Of a stretch of 64,000 nucleotides of DNA, positions 11,001 to 22,606 are shown piece by piece. The DNA lies in contig NC_064755.1 of the NCBI RefSeq assembly GCF_011397635.1, positions 39,352,059 to 39,416,058 of the forward strand, given 5' to 3'. The position numbers and the translations under genes were made by a program. The first letter of the stretch is position 1; each line of letters starts with the position of its first letter. This DNA is from Epinephelus fuscoguttatus (lineage: Eukaryota; Chordata; Actinopteri; Perciformes; Serranidae). The notes below the pieces were generated by a model. It searched no databases. It was not told where the DNA came from and saw only the letters and a list, made by a program, of their open reading frames with translations.

Positions 11001-14000
11001 TGTTTAATCACTTTTCTGTGCTATTCACTGTCACTGAATGACAGCAGACTGAAGGTGCGTTTGTTTTGTCCCCCAGGGTCGGGTCAGAGACATCATCTAC
11101 AAGGGAACAAAGGAGCAGATTCAACAGGCTGTGATGCCTGATGGGAAAGTGCCACTGGTGAGTCCTGTTTTCTGGTACAACCAATAAAGATAGAAGGTAC
11201 TGAGGACATCTGCTGAAGCTGCTTTATTTTAAATACAGATTTATTTTATCTATTTTATTATCAGTCCACCCCAAATCTATGGAATGACTTTTAAGTCAAC
11301 ACTGAATAAGTGTTAAGTCATTGATTTTCCGTAACTGCTTATCCTGTTGGGGGTCACAGGGGGGTGAAATTGTTTTTCGGGAGGCATTTGGGGAAATTAT
11401 CACAAGGAAAATGACTTTCATTTTCTCGAGATTACGGGATAATCTGCAAATGATAACCTGTGAAACATAAATCTAGTCTGATAATACCAAAACTTGATTG
11501 AAATTCCTGCAGAAGTCATATTTGATCATGTTTAATCTCAGCGTGATCTGGTTGCAGACATAATAATAATGTGTGTGCGCGCAGGTGTCGGGTCCAGTCT
11601 TCTTCAGCAGGTCTGTATCAGAGAAGCTGCTGCAGACTCATGTCACGCCTCCTCTGGACGGCTGCACCTACCTGGGCCTGGACTCTGGAGCTCCGCCCCT
11701 CCAGGTATCTGTCTGTCTGTTAACTGATCATGTAGAAAAAAGGGACAGTAGATTCCTGTTTTGATTCTTGTGTTTGTTTTTTAATTTACATGTTGTGTGT
11801 CTTAAATACATATTGAGATTATATTGATGTATCAGTGCAATCATGAATTCATTTCCTGTTGGACAGCTGATCTGAAACAGTCTTCCTCTCTCATCCTTTC
11901 ATTTTCCTCCTCATCGTTCCCCAGGTTTCTCTGTTCCTGGACATGTTGAAGTGTCTTTGCTCAGATCTGACTCAGGATCAGTTTGTGAGCGGAGAGAGAG
12001 CAGGCTGCAGTTCAGTTGTTGGACCACAGGGAGCGATGGTGAGAAGCGGCAGGACAGAGCTGTGGAGGATCCTGAGAGGAGCTCCACTCAGTCTGGGTGG
12101 GTGTCTCCACCTGTCCCTTTATGCAGTGGAGGAATGTGAATTTCTACACTGTGGTATCACTAGTTTTACTCCAGCAGAGGATCTCAGATGTTCCTCACTG
12201 TAAAGACACAGTGTTTGTTACTTGGAGGCTTTTAATTTCACACTGGACCCTGATTGGCTACTCTAGTTGTGATGTCATAAATCCCGCAGGTTAAAATCAA
12301 CCTTTATTTGTTTTATTCCCTGATGAGATTCTCATCTCTGCTCTCACTCTGACAGTTTACGTCCCCGGCGGTCGCTATGACTACCTGACCCTGTCTGGGA
12401 AGCATCACGTGGAGCGACTGAGCCGTGATCGGACGGACAAAAACACTCTGTCTCACATCCAGGTGAGACACTTACTTCAATGTGCATTGCCACATTACGA
12501 CATCCCCAGTCAGTTCTTACCTGACTTCCTGTTTCCTGTTTCAGAAAGAAAGCCATGTGGTTGAAGGAGGGCGAGTGATCAACAGTGTCCTGGAGGGAGA
12601 CGTTACCGTGGCGACTGGAGCGGTGGTGCAACACTGTCACCTGCAGGTCAGGAGACCTGTCCCTTTAAAGCTGTTCAGATGCAGCTTTAAAGGGACAGTT
12701 CACCCCAAAATCAAAACTACATATTTTTCGTCTTGCCTGTAGTGCTGTTTATCAGTCTAAATACTCTCTCTGTGAGTTGCCCAGTGTTGGAGATATCAAC
12801 TGCCTTCTCTGTAATATAATGGAATTAGATGGCACTCGGCTTGTGGTGCTCAAAGCGCCTAAAAATACATTTTAAAAACTCAACAGCAATGTGTCTTTCC
12901 AGAAATCATGACCTGGTTATTAAAGATAATCCACACACCTTGTTGTGAGCAGTTACATGTTGGAACTATTTTCTTTCCTCCCAACTATACCCACCAAACG
13001 TATCACCACGCAGGAGGAACCTTGATTATATTTACATACTTTTACTGAGGGAACATTTTCAGTGCAGCACTTTTGTTCGTAGTATTCTTACACTGTGGTA
13101 TTCCCACTTTTACTGCAGTAAAGGATCTCCACCTCCACTACTGGTTTTATCTCACCGTAGTTGTGACCTTTGACCTCTCCATCAGGGTCCTCTGGAGGTC
13201 CCGTCTGGTTGTTTACTGTCGGGTCTGGAGTTGATGACATCACAGTGTATCAGGCAGCTGCAGCTGGCCAATGACATCATCATCCAGGAACATCGAATAG
13301 CGGTGGGGGAGCTGAAGCTGAACGTGTACACGGTGACGGGAGCACAGGACGACCTGGAGGTAAAAAGAAACAAAAATTAAACTCATGTGATGGTCTTCGT
13401 CCACTGAAGAAGACTGAGCTGCTGTTAAAAGCACTGAAAGAAGCAAGTAAGTGGACCTTTAGTCAGGTAGATTTTTTTTCCATCTGTGTCCAAGGTCAAG
13501 CATGAACTTTAACTCTCATATTTAACTCCATACTCCATACTTTATTTAACATTTAATTTATTTAACTGCTTTTTAAAGAGGCTCTCAGCAGGAAAACTTT
13601 ATTTTTAATTTCCTTTACTTTTCAAAATAGAAGCTAAAAAAAGAAGTAAAGGGGAAAACGTGAGATGAAAGACAATATATATTAAAGTCTCCTCATCTGT
13701 CACAGTGTGTTACATTAACACACATCTTTTGGATTATTATCATCACTGCACATTACACATATACTCTATAATTTATACTGTGAACTTTTGCACAGTCCTG
13801 CACAAAACTGTTCAGCTCTTCGTTAAAAGAACAGATATGTTGTACATATCTTCTATTTAAAATTGTTATCAGTTTTTCAATTCTTTCTTTGTTTCTTGAC
13901 TGTTACATTACTTTGCTTTTAACACTTTATTTTCTTTATTGTTAAGCAGCAAACGACAAGACTAATTCCTTGAAAACCTTCTTGGCAATAAACCTGATTC

Positions 14001-17000
14001 TGATATAAAACCAGGTGAAATTAAGTCACAATCCACAAAATTAAAGGTATTAAATCGAAAGACACTTAAAGAAAATAAATTAGTGTTCAAGTAAAACAGG
14101 TTCTGGACCATGAATTGAATATTTTATAGTAAATTTCAGAAAATCAGAGAACTGAGACACAAGGATGTGATGGAATCTCCTCCTCCTCAGGTCTCCTGTG
14201 ATGACAGCAGCGCCTCCTTCCTGAACCAGAGATGGAGTCTCTTCTTCAGCAGAACAGGAATCCAGTAAGACTCTACCTATTTATTTTATTTTAACTTATT
14301 TAATTTTATTTTATCTTATTTTATTTTATTCTATTGTATTTTATGTTATCTTATTTTATTTTAACTTATTTTATTTTATTATGTTTTTAAATATGTACTT
14401 ATTTTTTATTTATTTATACTAAAATATTATTTCACATTAACAGAAATGAAAAGATGTTTCTTCAACATGTCCTCTCTCCTCTCCTCTCCTCTCCTCTCCT
14501 CTCCTCTCCTCTCCTCTCCTCTCAGGCCGGAGGAGTTGTGGGTGAGAGGAGAACAGCGCTCCCTCCTGGAGGCCCGACTCTTCCCCGTCCTCCACCCCAG
14601 AGACGGTGCTGTGGGTCTGGAGGGAGGTGTCGGCTGGCTGCTGGGTGGTGCCGGCTGCCTGCGGAGGTGGAGGGAGGCGTGGAGGCTCTCTCTGAAGGAG
14701 GTGATGTCGCTCACCTGCCAGGAGGCGGAGCTGCGGTGGAGGGAGGAGTTACTGTTCCTGGCAGGGAGGAGGAGAGTGATGGATGCTCTGAGGAGTCGCT
14801 CAGACGTCTGCCTGCTGCCTTGCTTCAGGGCTGCGGTGCTGGGAGGCCAACAGGGGGCGCTGCTGGAGACACTCGACAGCAGTGAGTCACAACATTAACA
14901 ACAATAATGATCAACTTTATTTAAACTTTTCAAAACAAATATACAAAAAAATACTTCTGTTATGTTCATGCCATGTTTTATTACTATTTATTATTTTATC
15001 TTCTATTTTATTTACTCAGAAATCTGTTTTTGAACTTTATTTTATTTGTTTGTTTGTTTATTTATTTGATTAACTTCCTGTTTCTCCTCTTTTCTTCCAG
15101 TTGCAGCAGGTAGCAGGATGCAGGAGGCGGAGTCAGGAGTGGGGTCAGGTGCAGAGCTGGGTGTGGCCGCTCGCTGCCTCTCCTGTATTGCTGATGTGTT
15201 GGTTTGCATGGCGGGGGGGAAGGGAGGCCTGAGGAGTGGGCCGGCTGCTAACGAGGCCTGGAGCTCCGCCTACCTCCTGTTAGAGGAGGGTGACCTGAGG
15301 GGCGGGGTCAACGCCCTGGCTATGCAGAGAGCTCACTGGCTGAGCAGGTGAGCGTCACACTCACCTGGTTTTCTGTCAGGACTTTAATGATGTTAGATGA
15401 CCTGTGTTTTACTGTGACTGCCCCCTACAGGCCCGACCTGCTGGTTCGGGCAGCGCGGCACTACGAAGGTGCTGGACAGGTGCTTCTACGACAAGCTGTG
15501 ATGTCATCGCAGAGGTTTATCTCCATTGGTCAGGGTGAGGTCCCGCCCCTTGAGGAGTGGCAGGAAGTGGAGTGTCCAGCCAGACTTGACCTGGCAGGTG
15601 AGTCTATGGAAAATAAATCATTTCATTCTATTTAAAGGTCCAGTGTGGTTTTGGTGCTTTTACACAAGTGATGGATGTGAATACCTTTTCTAGTTTTTTA
15701 AATTACCTTAAACATAACTTTGGTGTTTGTGCACTGCAGTTTATTTGCAGTTATGCAAAAAAATAATGCAGTTATTTTGAGGTGCTGTTTCCTTCTGTGA
15801 GTTAGTGACCAACAAACAGCTACCCCACAGAGACAGCAAGCTTGATGACATGGCCAAACACAAATATGGAGCTGAGTGTATAAATCTGTGTGGACCTTGA
15901 ACTAAGGAACCACCTGGACCCCGTGGCGGGACCAGTTGGGAACCACTGGTATATAGTATATACCACCAGAAGTATATTTTGAAGGATTTTTTGCAGTTCG
16001 TCTTTCATCTTTTTGTCTTTCATCTCGTCTTTCCTCATCAGATATCAGCTCTTGAACCTTCAAGTTGATTTACAGTGTAACTGTTTTTGCACTGACGAGT
16101 AGTTAAACACTGTAATCACATCCTTCACCTGTTGTAAACTCAGCAGCATCTTCATGTTTCAGGTGGCTGGAGCGACACGCCGCCCATTGCCTTTGAGCAC
16201 GGCGGCTCTGTGACCAACGTCGCAGTGAAAGTTGATGGGAAGCGTCCTATTGGTGCCCGGGCTCGACGTATCAGAGAGCCCCGCCTCGTGCTGGTCAGTC
16301 ACACTGGAGGGCGTGACAGTGGGGTTTCCACGGAGACAGTGTGTGACAGCCTGGATGACCTGAGGGACTACTGTCAGCCTCACGCACCTGGTACAGATTA
16401 AAGGACTACAACAGGTTCAGAGGAAGTTTTCCTGTGTGTTCATGCTCATATATGGGTGTGTGTGTGTGTGTGTGTGTGTTACAGGAGCGCTGCTGAAGGC
16501 AGTGTGTGTGTGCAGTGGTTTGGTGTCTCTCTCCTCCCAGCATGCTCTGGGGGATCAGCTGATGCAGCGGTGGCAAGGAGGGGTGGAGCTCCACAGCTGG
16601 TCGGTGCTGCCCACTGGATCTGGACTGGGTAAGAAACATTAACTGTCACACTTTTAAATGTCCAGTGTGTAGGATTTAGGGGGATATATTGGCAGATATG
16701 GAATGTAATATAACAAGTATGTGTCTTTAGTGTTTAATCACCTGAAAATTAGAATCGCTGTGTTTTCCTTACCTTTTAATGAGCCATTTATATCTACATA
16801 GAGAGCTGGTCCTCATCTGTGGAGATTGCCATGTTGCACCGCCATGTTTCTACAGTAGCCCTGAACAGACAAACCACACACTGTTGCTTTGAAACTATGA
16901 AGAAATAAATATAAAAAAAAAAAAATTTAAGTGATTTTGTGTTTATCATGTTTCTGTCTTAAGAGAAAGACATTTATTTAAATGTCATCACATTTCAGAA

Positions 17001-19234
17001 CAGATTTGAAACCATAAATATTTTCTTTTGTAACAGTTAAGGTAGTTCAGCTACAGTTCTTTTTTGGTAACATTATGATGTAATTGATCTTGAGTCTAAA
17101 TGTCTATCAGGGGTCATCATAATAAAAGGAAAACATCAGGAGGTCAGAGGTTGATCCGTTCTTGTCCTGCAGGTACCAGCAGTATCCTGGCGGGGGCGCT
17201 GTTAGCCGCAGTCTACAGGTGCACCGGTCAAACCTACGACACAGACTCTCTCATCCACGCTGTCCTCTACCTGGAGCAGATTCTCACCACAGGTACGTCT
17301 TTAGTTATGAGATCATGTTCTGAGACAAAACTTCGTCTGCTGCCTCTCTCTGATTGGCTAAACTTCTCCTACTGCAGGTGGAGGCTGGCAGGATCAGGTG
17401 GGAGGTCTGGTGGGTGGAATCAAGGTGGGACGCTCCAGAGCATCTCTGCCGCTGCAGGTGGAGGTGGAACGTCTCAGTCTGTCAGAGGACTTCCTGGTTT
17501 CTCTGGAGCAGCACCTCCTGCTGGTGTACACCGGAAAAACTCGCCTGGCTCGCAACCTGCTGCAGGTCCGTCTGTCTGTCTGTCTATCAGTCTGTAGTCT
17601 ATCTGTTTCTATATGGAGTCTTTTATTTTGACTCCAAAATAAAACTAGACTGCACGCTGATTACAACAAGGTTTTAAGTGTGTATTGTGTTCACACTGGA
17701 GTACTCAGACCAGTCAGTATGCCGACTAAAACATCTGATATTTAAGCAGCTATTTTATAATACTAATGTATGAACTGATGATTGTGGTTTTGTCTACAGG
17801 ATGTAGTTCGTAGCTGGTACAGCCGTTTGCCGTCGATGGTCCAGAACGCCCAGCAGCTGGTGGCCAACTCAGAGGAATGTGCTAAAGCCTGTTCAGACGG
17901 TGAGAGCCTTTACCACAACAGGGTTTATATATATATATGTGTATAAATACACCAGCTCCATACAATTAAATCGATAGAACTAGGTTCATACACAAAAAAA
18001 ACAAATTAACAAAGGGTTTAAAACACTACAATCATGTAACGATCATAATCTTTATTTATAAAGTGCTTTACATGTCAATAATTAAAACAGACAAGACATA
18101 AAAACAACAACTTTTAAAAGAACTGATAAAAAGCACTAGGTATTTAAGGTATATAAAAACTAAGGAAATAAAAGACAGTTTAAATTAACTTAAAAATTTT
18201 AGTACAATTAAGATAAAAGTATGTTTTAAGAAGGGACTATTAAGAGATCACTGACTCGGCTGACCTGATTTTCTTGGACAGATTGTCCCAGAGCCTAATT
18301 CAGCCCCGGCTTAAAACCTCCCGAGCAAAGATTTATTTCTTATCTGTTTATGTGACTACATGTTACTGTATTTTATAGTATGTGTGCGAGGCAAGCTGTT
18401 CAAACAAATTGGCTCTGGTGGGATGAATAAAGTTGTCTGAATCTGAAACTGAACACTGAAGGTATTTTAACCGGGAGAAGTTTAACCTAGTTAGAATCTG
18501 CAGTCCTCACCACTAGATGCCACTAAATCCCCCTAAATCTTACACACTGTCCCTTTAATACATCAGAACAAAGTTAATACCAGAGTTCAAATTATACTTT
18601 CAGGACATCCTTAGTTATCTGTCACATACAGAAATACAACCAAAGATGCTCTATCACAAAAGATGACACGTTACAAGCTGCGCCAAAGGTATGAAGTGGT
18701 ATCCACTCCCAGTCTCCTAAGTGAGCGTGGTAATTATTTGTTAGTGGAAGGTGCATTTAGTTTTGTTGGCTGATCAGAGGTGTGAGGTCCTTCTCTAGAA
18801 TTATCTCCCACTCCCCTCAGGTTCTCTGTCCAGACTGGGTCTGTGTCTTGACCGCTCATGGCAGCAGAAGAAGCTGATGGCTCCTGGCTGTGAGCCGGCG
18901 TCAGTGAGGGCCATGATGGACGCCCTGAGGCCGCTGGTCCTCGGTCAGAGCCTGGCTGGGGCCGGAGGTGGGGGCTTCCTCTACCTGCTGACGCGGGAGG
19001 CTCGACAGCAGCAGGCAGTGCTGCAGGTCCTCCACAACACACCGGTAAGTTACGAAGCTCAGGATCACATACACCTCCATTTACTATGGTGAAACATTAA
19101 TACAATAAATACATTTCATAACAGAACACAGAAAAATACAGAATCTGGTTGGTTTCTTGTAGGGTCTGGGAGACTTCAGTGTTCACTCAGTGGAGCTGGA
19201 CATGGACGGGATTAAAGTCCTACCAACATCCTGA
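8023..19234 (+). CDS. fcsk: L-fucose kinase (fucokinase)
   Basis: Fucokinase phosphorylates L-fucose to fucose-1-phosphate in the cytosolic salvage route to GDP-fucose. There are 22 coding exons: 8023-8104, 9930-10081, 10209-10259, 10345-10543, 10821-10918, 11077-11157, 11585-11704, 11925-12096, 12356-12462, 12545-12646, 13186-13359, 14191-14264, 14526-14881, 15101-15347, 15431-15597, 16163-16390, 16485-16628, 17173-17292, 17378-17565, 17800-17899, 18821-19044 and 19163-19234. They total 3258 nt, 1085 aa (human about 1084). All junctions are GT-AG and phases chain to one frame. The N-terminal sugar-phosphate pyrophosphorylase-like region has [11 protein letters not shown] near residue 54. The C-terminal GHMP kinase has the ATP loop [14 protein letters not shown] (about 845-858), [10 protein letters not shown] (about 892) and [16 protein letters not shown] (about 1029). 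The acceptors of exons 13 and 17 abut microsatellites. The gene looks intact. Confidence 0.97.
8453..8962 (+). repeat. 'AGTACTTTTACT' family copy in fcsk intron 1
   Basis: The copy runs from TTTCGAGGTACTTGTTCTTT to GAGTACTTCTTCCATTGCTG, close to the family ends seen elsewhere, so it is near full length. Confidence 0.6.
9068..9735. mobile_element. Composite inverted-repeat DNA element with an inserted SINE, fcsk intron 1
   Basis: The right end (about 9550-9735) carries CAGTAGCCCAGAATGGACAA and closes with GAATCCTACATGCTGGACCT. That is the reverse complement of the left terminus of the same family at 31368 and 16660. The left end (AAAGGGACACTCCGTCAG) is diverged and may belong to another element. 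A SINE-like piece interrupts it at 9385-9530. Confidence 0.45.
9385..9530 (-). repeat. tRNA-derived SINE fragment
   Basis: It contains GGTTAGGTGCCTTGCTCGGG and CCCAGGAGGTGAACTAATGC, then CCAGCTACCAGTCCAAGC. From memory this is a SINE common in percomorph fish, in reverse orientation. The tRNA-like head should lie at the right end and is degraded. Confidence 0.5.
12684..13022 (+). mobile_element. Left arm of a foldback DNA element (same family as 54974-55983)
   Basis: It opens with AAAGGGACAGTTCACCCCAA and carries ATGGCACTCGGCTTGTGGTG and AGAAATCATGACCTGGTTAT. All three phrases recur in both arms of the full element near 55 kb. Only one arm is present; it ends where an 'AGTACTTTTACT' fragment begins. 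It lies in fcsk intron 10. Confidence 0.6.
13040..13142 (+). repeat. 'AGTACTTTTACT' family fragment
   Basis: It contains CACTGTGGTATTCCCACTTT and TACTGCAGTAAAGGATCTCC, the right-end motif of the family. A smaller related piece lies at about 12125-12200 in the previous introns. Confidence 0.5.
13680..14003 (+). repeat. Probable LINE 3'-end fragment in fcsk intron 11
   Basis: The segment ends with GGCAATAAACCTGATTCTGA, the plus-orientation form of the LINE tail noted at 2005-2070. The body is AT-rich and gives no open frame. Clade not assigned. Confidence 0.35.
14275..14525 (+). repeat. TTTTA-rich repeat, then a CTCCT microsatellite at the exon 13 acceptor
   Basis: Degenerate TATTTTATTTTAACT units fill about 14275-14410. 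A near-perfect CTCCT pentamer array runs from about 14470 to the acceptor AG at 14524-14525. The array therefore serves as the polypyrimidine tract of fcsk exon 13. Confidence 0.75.
16455..16480 (+). repeat. TG microsatellite at the fcsk exon 17 acceptor
   Basis: A TG dinucleotide run ends five bases before the acceptor CAG at 16482-16484, so it takes the place of the usual pyrimidine tract. Confidence 0.7.
16660..16905 (+). mobile_element. Left part of the 'GTCCAGTGTGTAGGATTTAG' inverted-repeat DNA element
   Basis: The start GTCCAGTGTGTAGGATTTAG and the phrase TTTAATCACCTGAAAATTAG match the left end of the full element at 31368. It stops after CTGAACAGACAAACCACACA. The right terminus is missing here; a lone right end occurs at 18490-18560 beyond three exons, so the two are separate insertions. 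Confidence 0.6.
18040..18450. repeat. LINE-like fragments in fcsk intron 20
   Basis: CTTTATTTATAAAGTGCTTT (reverse) resembles the 3' end of L2-type LINEs. CTCGGCTGACCTGATTTTCT to GATTGTCCCAGAGCCT recurs in fish genomes, from memory. GAATAAAGTTGTCTGAATCT closes the block in plus orientation. Several pieces are likely. Confidence 0.35.
18490..18560 (+). mobile_element. Right end of a 'GTCCAGTGTGTAGGATTTAG' element
   Basis: CACCACTAGATGCCACTAAA, then CCCCCTAAATCTTACACACT, then GTCCCTTTAA: the inverted complement of the family's left end. Confidence 0.55.
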
Positions 19235-19407
19235 GGACACACACATACACACATACAGAGATAATGTATTAAATTGTCTAACTGAGACTGTTGACGACAG
19301 AATATCTTCCTGTTTAAAAATGTGAATTTATCCTTTAACAACACTATTACACTACCACCACCTGCCCCGCCTCCTTTTTAACCAGAGCCTCCATGAATCA
19401 AGCAAAG

Positions 19408-19413
19408 AATAAA
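19408..19413 (+). terminator. fcsk: Candidate fcsk poly(A) signal
   Basis: AATAAA lies about 175 bp after the stop codon, and a T-rich stretch follows. Positional call. Confidence 0.45.
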
Positions 19414-19414
19414 A

Positions 19415-21870
19415 CCCCACAAAACTAACTCTAATTTTTTTTAATCTAAATTAACAATTCATGGAATTTATGGAAAAATAACACACACAGTATTTCAGGG
19501 ATAAAATGAAGAGTTTTGGTTCTTTAACTTTGGTGTATTTTGATGCTGCAGATCATTTTGTATTTCAGCTTTAATAATGAATGTAAATGATTGATCAGTG
19601 TTGATCTTTGTGATGTCATCAGTGTTGGACGGTACATTATAACTGTTATTCAGACACTTTAACGTCTCCTTGTGAAGGAGGAAGGTTTGATTAAAAAGAA
19701 GAAGATGAAATATTAGAGTCATAACAGTCTGTTAAAGTGTGGGAACACTTTTGGGATTTGCAACCACCAGTGAGTCCTGATCAGTCAATAATTGATCCTT
19801 ACAGTAGTGTTAATAACTTCTGAGTTCAAACTCATGTGGAATGTGAGTCAATATTAAATATATAAATACATAAATGAATGATATGGGTATGAAATCATCC
19901 TGAAAAGTAAATATGAGGCAATAATATATATATAAATAAATGTTAATACATAAACGAGTCAATATAATTGAATAAATAAATAGGTTTTTATTTTTATTTT
20001 TTAAAGGCTATTTTTGAAAGGACTACTTTTATTGATAATTATTATTATTTTATTGCCTTATTAATTTATTTTAGGATTTCATAGCCATATTTATTAATTT
20101 TACAGGCACATTTATTTATGTATTTATTTATTTAATATTTACTTAAATGGTCATACATTAGGGCTAATGTGTCAATATAAATGTGAAGGATTTTTTTTCT
20201 ATTTTATGAATGTATTTTTTTTAAATTAAGCTGTGAGATTTTTCCAAAGATTCTGTCCAGTATTTGATTTAAGAGTATTAAACTGTGTTCAGTTTATGAA
20301 TTGACAGAATAAATACTCAGATGACAAAAATCCTCATTGTTTCTGATTGTGTGTCTGAATTTCACGAGATGTGTTGTGGTGATGATGGAGACGCCACATG
20401 ATCCTGTTTTGCTGTAAATACGTTCTTTAAATTAGTGTGCTCAGTACGGAGGCCCTGAGAGGCAAATGAGGAAAAACAGTTAGGGTGATCCATTTTCTAA
20501 GTCTGATCTAAATTGTTTTCTCTCCTGTGTTTAAAAATGTTTTGACAAGATAATCTTTATAAATTCCTTAAAAATTTTTTTTCCAACTGTGAAACAGAGG
20601 AAAAAAGTTGTTTTTTTTTTTAAAGTGATAGCTGTTGTAATACTCCTTTTGGCCACAAGAGGCTGAAGTGCACCACTCCCTCATGTTTTTTCATGCACTC
20701 TAAACACAAGGTATATCTATATATATATTGTGTTAAAAAGCTTTGTTACATCACTGTCATGTCTTTTTGAATGTTTTTTACTTGCTAGCTAGTGAGCTAA
20801 TGGCTAACAGCAGCATAGTTTATAACAGATTAACATCAATTAAGATACATTACTTCAGGCCTTTGTCTGACTATCTGTATTGTTTTTTTTAAATTGTTAG
20901 TATTATTAATTAATTGTATTGTTTATAGAGTGCTCCAGGGATGACGCTTTTTCTTTCGCCAATCCAGAAGTTAGCGTCGCCCTGGCTCCCTTGTCAAAAA
21001 CCAATAGGATTTTTCCATTGGATTTTGGATTATTGCAGGAAATAAGCTTTGTCGCCTCATTTAGGACACATAAAAGCTTTAAATTCATGAGTGGGGTATT
21101 TACTGAGGTATTTTATGTCATAGAACAAAATGTTAAAGTCTCCTCAGCTTGTGCTGATCACACACCTTATTTCAGACACCTAACCAAAAACCCACTGACT
21201 TCTAGACGAGGGATCTGAGTACCAAAATGTTAACTCATCTCCAGGTTTTAGGACTCATCCCTGGGGCACTTGAGAAAATAAATAAATAAATAAATATCAC
21301 TATTCTAAATAATCGAACATGTTGAAATTGTCTTTATATAGTAAATAGACTCCACTTTAACATCATTTACAACTGTGCAATCAACACAGTCTAAATCACT
21401 TCACATCATCTAGCTTACATACAATACACTTAAATATCAGAGAGAGTTGTTTGACCTGTTGCGTCTTTTCTCACTTTGATAACAGTTGTTAATTTAAAAG
21501 AATGAGTAAAATTATGACTGTTAGACGAGGCTCAAAGTCTTATGGTTTTGTCAGAAGTTGGTTAATATTATAAAACAAATCAAATATTTACAGTATTTAT
21601 AATGAAAAAAATACATTGTAAGTGTTACAAAGAGAAGTTTATTTTTTTTCAGTATTAGTGGATGTTAAAAAAAGAATAATCTTCAACAAATATCTTCAGT
21701 TTCAGGGCAATATAAATGACACAGCAGTTATTTTAATATTCATGCTTGGACCATTAATTATTTATTTTAAGTATTCAATGTACAAAATGTCCACATGTGA
21801 AAAGATTTCAATTCTTTATTGGTCTGGAGAAAAAAAATAATAAAGTAAATAAAATGACATAGAATTGCAA
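19415..21870. other. Convergent intergenic spacer between fcsk and commd9
   Basis: No gene is recognised. The spacer is AT-rich, with TAAATAAATA-type runs near 19.9-20.1 kb and 21.27 kb. The part at about 20640-21265 looks like an old interspersed element: the phrases TTCAGACACCTAACCAAAAA and CTCCAGGTTTTAGGACTCAT recur in fish genomes from memory. Its ends are not resolved. Confidence 0.4.
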
Positions 21871-21877
21871 AGTAATA

Positions 21878-21883
21878 TTTATT
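21878..21883 (-). terminator. commd9: Candidate commd9 poly(A) signal
   Basis: On the minus strand AATAAA reads at 21883-21878, about 285 bp past the stop codon. Positional call only. Confidence 0.35.
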
Positions 21884-22167
21884 TTACAGTTTTAACTAAC
21901 AAATATTTTGTATTTTTACAAACTGAATGAGACAATAAATCAGTTATTTCTGTAAACACAGACTGAATAAGGAACTCGTTAATTCGTTCAGATCAGAGTA
22001 ACTTTGAGCAGAAAACATGAAATAATCAAAGTTATGAGGAATGAAATCATAACCATCTTTGACGTTGGTACAAAATAAAAGTGACAGGCGGCTTCAGTCT
22101 GTGAAAACTGTCCTTTGACTCTGAGCTGTGATGTCACCATATGAACGAGCCAATCAACTAAGAGTCC

Positions 22168-22542
22168 TTATTTCCCGGCGACCACAGACAGCTGGTCTCT
22201 GATGCGTCCTAGTCCGTCCAGTATGGTGTCCAGAGACTCCCGGCTCAGCTCCACCGTCACTGTGGAAACCGACTCCCCGACTGCTGATGGACACGAGTCC
22301 TCCATCTGAGAACAAACAGGTCAGACACACAACTTGGTTCATGGAGCACCTTTCATACAAACACGCAGCCCAGAGAGCTTCACACAGTCACATGACGTCA
22401 GTGCCTGGATGTTGTGTTTCACGTTGGTACCCACCTTGAGCTGAACGAGGCAGGTCGGGACGGACATCCGACTAAGTGAGTCTGAGCTGGTCACCATGTC
22501 AACTCTCCAGTCCAGCTCCTTCAGCTGGGGGAGAGAGACTAC

Positions 22543-22606
<64 letters not shown>

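Noticed and set aside
14446-14898. A 150-codon frame starting in the intron before fcsk exon 13
   Set aside because: The coding part is fcsk exon 13; the N-terminal portion is a translated CTCCT microsatellite.
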